DNA of 5,954 nt, from assembly GCA_947377705.1 (NCBI GenBank), contig CANCGU010000168.1:1-5954 (forward strand), given 5' to 3'. Both the position numbers and the translations under genes were made by a program. Positions 1 to 4,263 of the stretch are shown piece after piece. Under the pieces are notes generated by a model. That model ran no database searches, was not told the origin of the DNA, and saw only the letters and a program-made list of their open reading frames with translations. Numbering within the stretch: position 1 is the stretch's first letter; the number at the start of each line of letters is the position of its first letter. The stretch comes from Comamonadaceae bacterium (GTDB taxonomy: Bacteria > Pseudomonadota > Gammaproteobacteria > Burkholderiales > Burkholderiaceae).

Positions 1-368
1 GCGGGGCCGCGGTCAATGCCTTGCATCCGAATGGCCATGCGTGCTGCCTTGATGTCGGGGGTGTTGACCACAAAGTGCACCAAGCGTGGTTCAAGGGCCA
101 CGGCTTTTTGCAAAGCGGGGTCGTCCATGTCATACCAGCGGGTGGGGCAGGCGCGTTTGGGGCGCACAGCGTTGGGGTCAATGGCGATGATTTCGACATA
201 GGCCATGGGGTTGGATGGCGAGGCGACTTTGAACAAGCGGTTGTGCGTGCCGTACAGCGTGTGTTCGCCGCCGGGGCCGGGCGTGATGCCCAGGGTTGCT
301 TCGCACCATTGCACGCCTTGCGCAAGGCTTTTGGCAACGATGACGAGATGGTCTATTTGTGTGTGCAT
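1..368 (-). CDS. Glyoxalase-like VOC-superfamily protein, C-terminus cut by window edge
   Basis: Reading leftward from ATG at 368-366, the frame is open through 122 codons to the window edge, so the C-terminal part is missing. The protein starts MHTQIDHLVIVAKSL, the usual first strand of a VOC module. It continues with LYGTHNRLF (residues 38-46) and AYVEIIAIDP (56-65), a pattern typical of the glyoxalase-like group (PF13468 type). H7 and E59 sit where VOC proteins often place metal ligands; H98 (LVHFVV) opens a second strand set. VOC proteins include metal-dependent isomerases, dioxygenases and resistance proteins, so the reaction cannot be named. The gene begins 17 nt after the stop of the acyl-CoA synthetase on the same strand, with no terminator between, which suggests cotranscription. 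No clear Shine-Dalgarno precedes the ATG; translation may depend on coupling. A GTG seven codons upstream, at the synthetase stop, is a less likely start. The family call is fairly sure; the substrate is unknown. Confidence 0.85.
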   Translation of the reverse strand, partial: MHTQIDHLVIVAKSLAQGVQWCEATLGITPGPGGEHTLYGTHNRLFKVASPSNPMAYVEIIAIDPNAVRPKRACPTRWYDMDDPALQKAVALEPRLVHFVVNTPDIKAARMAIRMQGIDRGP

Positions 369-385
369 GGGGCAGCACCATACCA

Positions 386-1939
386 CTAGGGTTGGGTGAG
401 GCGTTGGCGCAGCTCGGTTTTCAGCACTTTGCCGTAGTTGTTTTTGGGCAAGTTGCTGACCAGCTCGTAGCGCTTGGGGCGTTTGAAGCGGGCGATTTCG
501 TTCAGACAAAACGCGTCCAGTGCTTGGGTGCTGAGGGTGACACCCGGCTGTGCCACGACAAATGCGACGACGACCTCGCCCCACTCCGGGTCTGGCGCAC
601 CGATGACCGCGACTTCACTCACCCCCGGTGCCTGCAACAGTACTTCTTCTACTTCGCGCGGGTAGACATTGGAGCCTCCGCAGATGATGAGGTCTTTGCT
701 GCGGTCTTTGAGGGTGAGAAACCCATGTGCATCGAGGCTGCCCATGTCGCCGGTGAACAACCAGCCGTCGCGAATGGCGGCTTGCGTGGCTTCAGGGTTG
801 CGCCAGTAGCCCGCCATCACGCTGTCGCCTTGGATGAGTACTTCGCCAACTTCACCCTGAGCCAAGTCTTGGCCGTGGCTGTCGGTGACACGAATTTGCA
901 CAGGGGTTTGGGCCACGCCAATGGAGGCCAAGCGTTGGGCGTGTTCTGGGTGCGCGGTGTCACTCAAATGAAAGCGAGACAGGGCCGTGCCCACCATGGG
1001 GCTTTCGCCTTGACCGTAAATCTGCACAAAGCGAGGCCCCATGATGCGCAAGGCGCGCTGAATGTCTGCGACGTACATGGGTGCACCACCGTAGACGATG
1101 GTCTTGAATGAATGTGCGCAGCGCTCGGGTGTGATGTCTGCTTGTTCTGCATGGTCGACCAAGCGCTTGATGATGGTGGGTGCTGCAAACAGTGACAAGG
1201 GGCCAAGGGCTCTGCCCAGTTCAAACAGCTCTGCCGCATCAAACCCACCTGAGGCAGGGATGACATGACGCGCGCCCGCCATCAAGTGAGGGATGGCATA
1301 CAGGCCCGCCCCATGCGACATGGGGGCCGCGTAGGCAATAGCGTCTTGCATGTCAATGGCATCCACATCGGTGAAGTAGGCCATGCCCATGGTCATCAAA
1401 TTGCGGTGCGTGATCATCACGCCTTTGGGCCGCCCTGTGGTGCCGCTGGTGTAGAACAACCAAGCCAAATCGTCTGGCTGGCGTTCGGCAATGGGGGTGT
1501 TGTGCGCTGCACCTTGGTGGTCTTCGGGAGGGCGCCACAAGGCATTGGCCTCGGCCGAGTCCACGTCAATGACGCGTTGCAAGCCTTGCAGTTGCTCGCC
1601 CGTGTCGGTGGTCACGTCGCGCGTGACAAACGCCCAGCTGGCGTGTGCATTGTCCACAATCCACTGCGCTTCGCGAACATGGAGCTTGGCATTGATGGGC
1701 ACCACGACCAAGCCAGCCCACCATGCACCAAACATCACCTCAAGGTAGCGTGGGTGGTTGTGCATGAACAAAGCGACGCGATCGCCGGACTTGAGGCCTG
1801 CGGTTTGAAACTGCTGAGCCAAATGGGCGCTGCGTTGGGCCCACGCGCCATGGGTGGCGACCGCCTGCGTGCCTTGGAACAAGGCCGCACGGTTGGGGTG
1901 CTGACGCGCCATGCGTTGTAGCAAATGAGCAAGGTTCAA
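386..1939 (-). CDS. AMP-forming acyl-CoA synthetase (ANL superfamily, YGQGE subgroup)
   Basis: Expected to activate a carboxylic acid to its acyl-CoA through an acyl-adenylate in the cytoplasm. Residue numbers count from the GTG at 1954 (522 codons). Core motifs are complete: phosphate loop YTSGTTGRPKG (168-178), PMSHGAG (211-217), IYGQGES (312-318) at the position usually YGxTE, GWLFTGD (397-403), the hinge KDRSKDLIICGGSNVYP (416-432), and PKNNYGK ending in the expected catalytic lysine K509. The length fits a fatty- or aromatic-acid ligase. The substrate cannot be read from sequence. I place the start at TTG 1939-1937: it has GGGAGAG six nucleotides upstream and gives MNLAHLLQRMARQHP, the usual N-terminus of this family. 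The GTG at 1954 lacks a ribosome binding site and adds only five residues. It probably heads an operon with the VOC gene and diverges from the S4 gene. Long open frames on the opposite strand are coding shadows. Confidence 0.93.
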   Translation of the reverse strand: MNLAHLLQRMARQHPNRAALFQGTQAVATHGAWAQRSAHLAQQFQTAGLKSGDRVALFMHNHPRYLEVMFGAWWAGLVVVPINAKLHVREAQWIVDNAHASWAFVTRDVTTDTGEQLQGLQRVIDVDSAEANALWRPPEDHQGAAHNTPIAERQPDDLAWLFYTSGTTGRPKGVMITHRNLMTMGMAYFTDVDAIDMQDAIAYAAPMSHGAGLYAIPHLMAGARHVIPASGGFDAAELFELGRALGPLSLFAAPTIIKRLVDHAEQADITPERCAHSFKTIVYGGAPMYVADIQRALRIMGPRFVQIYGQGESPMVGTALSRFHLSDTAHPEHAQRLASIGVAQTPVQIRVTDSHGQDLAQGEVGEVLIQGDSVMAGYWRNPEATQAAIRDGWLFTGDMGSLDAHGFLTLKDRSKDLIICGGSNVYPREVEEVLLQAPGVSEVAVIGAPDPEWGEVVVAFVVAQPGVTLSTQALDAFCLNEIARFKRPKRYELVSNLPKNNYGKVLKTELRQRLTQP

Positions 1940-1945
1940 CGAAAT

Positions 1946-1952
1946 CTCTCCC
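1946..1952 (-). promoter_or_regulatory. Ribosome binding site deciding a TTG start
   Basis: GGGAGAG on the minus strand ends six nucleotides before TTG 1939-1937. It lies inside the first codons of the longer reading from GTG 1954, which has no purine-rich site of its own. This favours the TTG start of the acyl-CoA synthetase. Confidence 0.55.
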
Positions 1953-1991
1953 ACAAGACGTGAAGGTTTGAACGATACAACGATTAACTGT

Positions 1992-1998
1992 GGGAGGA
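1992..1998 (+). promoter_or_regulatory. Ribosome binding site of the S4-domain gene
   Basis: GGGAGGA is a strong Shine-Dalgarno sequence. Its end is 10 nt before the ATG at 2009, which opens the S4 protein, but only 3 nt before an out-of-frame ATG at 2002. The frame of 2009 has an in-frame TAA at 1985 and no other ATG, GTG or TTG between, so 2009 is the start despite the long spacing. I found no convincing -35/-10 pair in the short divergent gap 1955-2008. Confidence 0.6.
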
Positions 1999-2008
1999 TC
2001 CATGCCTT

Positions 2009-2821
2009 ATGAATTCAAGCAAACCCGAAGGCGAACGCCTTTCCAAACGCATCATGCAACTGCGCGACTGTTCGCGTCGTGAGGCTGAGCAATACATTGA
2101 AGCTGGCTTTGTACGTGTCGATGGCGTGGTGGTGGAAGAGCCGCAGTTTCGTGTCAGTCACCAAAACGTGACACTCGATGCACACGCGACCTTGCTGAAT
2201 CTGCAGTCTGTGACGCTCATCCTGAACAAGCCCGCAGGTTGGACCGATGGCTTAGAGCCATTGCCGGTGGCGAGGTCCGCACAGCCGGGCCGTCAATCTG
2301 AGCCTCCCCGGGCCCCTCGAGGTCCACAAAATGTGCGCAGCTTGCTCACGCCCGCACAGCACAGCAAGCACGACCAAAGCGGTGTGCGTTTGTTGAAAAG
2401 CCATTTGGCGAGGCTCGACGCCAGCGTGCCTTTGGAATACGAAGCCAGCGGTTTGGTGGCTTTCACGCAAGATTTTCGAACCCAACGTAAGTTGGTGGAA
2501 GACATGCCCTTCATGGAGCATGAGCTCATCATTGATGTGCGTGGTGAGGTGTTGCCAGATGCACTGCGTCCCATTGAGCGAGCGATGCGTGATGAGCGTT
2601 TGCGTTTGCCCGATTTCAAAATCAGCGTGGGCAGTGCCAATCCCGAACGCAGCAAATTGCGTTTGGCCGTCAAAGGCTCGCACTTAGGCCTGGCCGTTTA
2701 TTTGTGTGAATTGGCCGGACTGGACATCATCGGGATGCGCCGTATTCGCTTGGGCCGCGTGAGTTTGGGCGATTTGGAAGAGGGGACTTGGCGCTACTTG
2801 GCCGAAGGCGAGCGGTTTTAA
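2009..2821 (+). CDS. S4-domain protein, degenerate RsuA/RluF-type pseudouridine synthase
   Basis: A 270-residue protein. An N-terminal S4 RNA-binding domain (about 10-57) carries the hallmark CSRREAEQYIEAGFVRVDG (21-39), followed by a divergent RsuA/RluB/RluE/RluF-type domain. Recognisable pieces are LNKPAG (72-77), ARLD (134-137), where the family has GRLD with the catalytic Asp, SGLVAFTQD (147-155), and a C-terminal RIRLGRVSLGDL (244-255). Compared with the family as I know it, GRLD is changed to ARLD, about seven extra residues separate that Asp (D137) from the following GL, and the conserved RQIRRM block is replaced by SHLGLAVYL (224-232). A low-complexity Pro/Arg/Gln linker (about 85-125) replaces part of the fold. 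Family members convert a specific rRNA uridine to pseudouridine. Here D137 may survive, but loss of the RQIRRM block makes activity doubtful, and an RNA-binding role is possible. The gene converges on the NlpC/P60 gene with a 20-nt gap. Family membership is sure; function is not. Confidence 0.85.
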   Translation: MNSSKPEGERLSKRIMQLRDCSRREAEQYIEAGFVRVDGVVVEEPQFRVSHQNVTLDAHATLLNLQSVTLILNKPAGWTDGLEPLPVARSAQPGRQSEPPRAPRGPQNVRSLLTPAQHSKHDQSGVRLLKSHLARLDASVPLEYEASGLVAFTQDFRTQRKLVEDMPFMEHELIIDVRGEVLPDALRPIERAMRDERLRLPDFKISVGSANPERSKLRLAVKGSHLGLAVYLCELAGLDIIGMRRIRLGRVSLGDLEEGTWRYLAEGERF

Positions 2822-2826
2822 TACAC

Positions 2827-2840
2827 CGCACCCGGGTGCG
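2827..2840. repeat. Perfect 14-bp palindrome between convergent genes
   Basis: CGCACCCGGGTGCG is its own reverse complement and lies in the 20-nt gap between the TAA of the S4 gene (2819-2821) and the TAG of the NlpC/P60 gene (2842-2844). As RNA it could form a five-pair GC-rich stem with a four-base loop on either strand. No run of T follows on either side, so a standard intrinsic terminator is not supported. It could be a weak bidirectional transcript end, a protein-binding site or chance. Confidence 0.45.
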
Positions 2841-2841
2841 C

Positions 2842-3387
2842 CTAGTTGTTGGTGCTGTCGCTGTTGGCGGGCGCTACGCGTCGTGCGCCAGTGAAGCGAC
2901 GGTCCCAATAGGCTTGGCGCATGTCGTCCACACGCACTTGTTGGCCAGGCTTGGGGGAATGGATGAACTTGTTGTCACCCACGTAGATGCCCACATGGCT
3001 GAAGGTTTGACGCATGGTGTTGAAGAACACCAAGTCACCGGGTTTTAAATCTTGTTTGTCGATTTTTTCGGTCACCGCCGCTTGTTCGCTGGCACGACGC
3101 GGTAAGACCTTGCCCACGGTTTGCTCGAACATGGAGCGAACAAAGCCGCTGCAGTCAAAACCCGTGTTGGCACTGGTGCCGCCACGGCGGTAGGGCACAC
3201 CTAAAAAGGTCATGGCGTTGACCACCAGGTCAGAAGCCGTATCCCCGACGGATTGGCGCATTTGGTCCATCTGCGCGACGATGCCGCGTTCAGCCAAATA
3301 GCGCTCAATGTCATCCGCGGCATTGTTCGACGGTGCAGCATGTGCACTGGCGACGCAGCAAAGGATGAGGAGGGCACGTTTCAACAT
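2842..3387 (-). CDS. NlpC/P60 peptidoglycan hydrolase, MepS-like, exported
   Basis: A 181-residue protein. Residues 1-17 (MLKRALLILCCVASAHA) look like a Sec signal peptide: basic start, hydrophobic core and an AHA cleavage site before APS. A helical stretch (about 22-60) follows, then an NlpC/P60 domain with VPYRRGGTS (64-72), FDCSGFV (77-83) holding catalytic C79, LKPGDLVFF (114-122), FSHVGIYVG (129-137) holding H131, and KFIHSP (140-145) holding H143 as the third triad residue. The tail DDMRQAYWDRRFTGARRV resembles the end of E. coli MepS (Spr), a murein DD-endopeptidase that opens crosslinks during wall growth. Cleaving peptide bonds in the periplasmic cell wall is therefore the expected role, with bond specificity inferred only. 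Unlike MepS there is no good lipobox; the two cysteines at 10-11 do not fit one, so it is probably soluble. The start is ATG 3387 with only a weak AGG upstream. A TAGAAT at 3401-3396 could be its -10 element, but a well-spaced -35 is not evident. Confidence 0.92.
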   Translation of the reverse strand: MLKRALLILCCVASAHAAPSNNAADDIERYLAERGIVAQMDQMRQSVGDTASDLVVNAMTFLGVPYRRGGTSANTGFDCSGFVRSMFEQTVGKVLPRRASEQAAVTEKIDKQDLKPGDLVFFNTMRQTFSHVGIYVGDNKFIHSPKPGQQVRVDDMRQAYWDRRFTGARRVAPANSDSTNN

Positions 3388-3408
3388 AGCCTGTCATTCT
3401 AGCTGTTT

Positions 3409-3437
3409 TTGATAGTAAAACTTATCAAGTAAAGAAT
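3409..3437 (+). promoter_or_regulatory. Candidate sigma70 promoter with inverted repeat TTGATA/TATCAA
   Basis: TTGATA (3409-3414) and AAGAAT (3432-3437) are separated by exactly 17 nt and match the sigma70 -35 in five of six and -10 in four of six positions. This would start a plus-strand transcript near 3444 leading to the isochorismatase-family gene. The -35 is also the left arm of a perfect inverted repeat, TTGATA (3409-3414) with TATCAA (3423-3428), spaced by 8 nt, which could be a repressor site. A second, weaker pair nearer the gene is TTGGTT (3485-3490) and GATACT (3508-3513), also 17 nt apart. Both are predictions from sequence only. Confidence 0.4.
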
Positions 3438-3545
3438 GTAAGTCGTTGATTTCATTGGGGTTACTCCTAGGTCCTGATGTTGGGTTGGTTGCGAATTGGC
3501 CATCGTCGATACTTGGAGTCTTCTTCAAACCTATCTTTACTTCGC

Positions 3546-4148
3546 ATGCTGCTCGACGACCAAGAATCCCAACTCGTGCTGGTGGACTACCAAGCCCGCC
3601 TGATGCCCGCCATTTTTGAGGCCGATTTGTTGCTGGCGAATGCCATGCGCTTGGCTCAAGCGGCCCATTGGATGGAGGTGCCGACCTACGGCACAGAGCA
3701 AAACCCTGAAAAGCTCGGTCCTAATCCAGCCGAATTGCGTGCTTTGTGTCGTCGCACCTTGCCCAAGATGAGTTTCAGTGCTTGCCCAGATGGCTTGAGT
3801 GAGGTGTTGCGCCCAGCGGCCCGTGCGCCCGCTGGCAATGCCCGAAGTTTGCCTAAGCATTTGCAAAAAGCGGTGCCACAAGAGCCCACACGCCAAAGCA
3901 TTGTGATTGCTGGTTGTGAGGCGCATGTGTGCTTGTTGCAAACCGCTTTGGATTTGTTAGAGGAAGAGTATTCGGTGTGGGTGGTGACCGATGCCTGTGG
4001 TTCGCGTACCGAGCGCAACCGGGACGCCGCCTTTGACCGTTTGGCCGGTGCTGGCGCCGAGTTGGTGACCACCGAGATGGTTTTGTTTGAATGGTTGCGC
4101 TCGGCGGACGCCGATCCTTTCAAGGAAATCCAAGCCTTGATCAAGTAA
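3546..4148 (+). CDS. Isochorismatase-family cysteine hydrolase
   Basis: A cytoplasmic hydrolase of the isochorismatase/nicotinamidase superfamily. Numbering from ATG 3477, the triad is visible: D37 in LVLVDYQARLMPAI, K97 in TLPKMSFSAC and the nucleophile C152 in GCEAHVCLLQTALDL. TEQNPEKLGPN (73-83) is typical of the ISOC1/ISOC2-like branch. No true isochorismate substrate is implied; members hydrolyse varied amides or remain unassigned. A basic, low-complexity stretch, about 110-138, ending NARSLPKHLQKAVPQ, lengthens the segment between K97 and the nucleophile. I choose ATG 3546 (codon 24 of the longer frame, giving 200 residues) because MLLDDQESQLVLVDYQ is where homologues begin, and the 69 nt before it use codons rare in neighbouring genes (CGA, CTA, TTA) and encode nothing conserved. 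ATG 3477, with a weak AGG five nt upstream, remains possible, since 3546 has no Shine-Dalgarno. The gene diverges from the NlpC/P60 gene. Confidence 0.9.
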   Translation: MLLDDQESQLVLVDYQARLMPAIFEADLLLANAMRLAQAAHWMEVPTYGTEQNPEKLGPNPAELRALCRRTLPKMSFSACPDGLSEVLRPAARAPAGNARSLPKHLQKAVPQEPTRQSIVIAGCEAHVCLLQTALDLLEEEYSVWVVTDACGSRTERNRDAAFDRLAGAGAELVTTEMVLFEWLRSADADPFKEIQALIK

Positions 4149-4169
4149 GACGGGCATTTATTTTTCAGG

Positions 4170-4219
4170 GAAGGGTATTTACCCACCTGAGAAGTCAGCT
4201 TGTTGCAAGTCCACCCTTC
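4170..4219 (+). repeat. Inverted repeats in the prpE leader region, two alternative pairings
   Basis: GAAGGGT (4170-4176) can pair with ACCCTTC (4213-4219). The same GGGT (4173-4176) can instead pair with the nearby ACCC (4181-4184) in GGGTATTTACCC. A small CTTG-TTG-CAAG hairpin (4199-4209) lies inside the larger loop. No T run follows the structures, so a terminator is not clear; a T-rich run at 4157-4165 comes before them. They may mark the end of the hydrolase transcript, a protein-binding site or chance. Confidence 0.3.
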
Positions 4220-4229
4220 TCATAATTAT
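4200..4229 (+). promoter_or_regulatory. Candidate prpE promoter
   Basis: In the 115-nt gap before prpE, TTGTTG (4200-4205) is followed after 15 nt by CATAAT (4221-4226), a five-of-six -10 match, or after 18 nt by AATTAT (4224-4229). The A/T-rich stretch ending at GAATTC (4230-4235) is the only strongly promoter-like segment in the gap. A transcript would start about 30 nt before the ATG. It overlaps the inverted repeats upstream, so a regulator binding there could control it. Prediction only. Confidence 0.35.
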
Positions 4230-4252
4230 GAATTCAGTACAAGTTCGTTTTT

Positions 4253-4260
4253 AGGAGAAG
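4253..4260 (+). promoter_or_regulatory. Strong ribosome binding site of prpE
   Basis: AGGAGAAG is a near-consensus Shine-Dalgarno sequence. Its AGGAGA core ends five nucleotides before ATG 4264, which fixes the prpE start. Confidence 0.8.
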
Positions 4261-4263
4261 TAG

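Noticed and set aside
359..1921. Long plus-strand open frames of 250 and 218 codons opposite the acyl-CoA synthetase
   Set aside because: They lie wholly antisense to a gene with complete ANL motifs and show no recognisable domain or ribosome binding site. Such frames are expected opposite GC-rich coding DNA.
1996..2016. GGATCC and GAATTC sites only 9 nt apart, resembling a cloning linker
   Set aside because: Both sit in a natural-looking ribosome binding site and start region, no vector sequence is nearby, and another GAATTC occurs alone at 4230. Chance is sufficient.
2252..2683. Minus-strand frames of 143 and 126 codons opposite the S4 gene
   Set aside because: Their translations have no family features and the opposite strand encodes a clear S4 protein. 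They are coding shadows.
4136..4145. Palindrome CTTGATCAAG at the end of the isochorismatase-family gene, followed by the T-rich stretch 4157-4165
   Set aside because: The stem would be only three to four weak pairs and the T run starts 11 nt later, so this does not make a credible intrinsic terminator.
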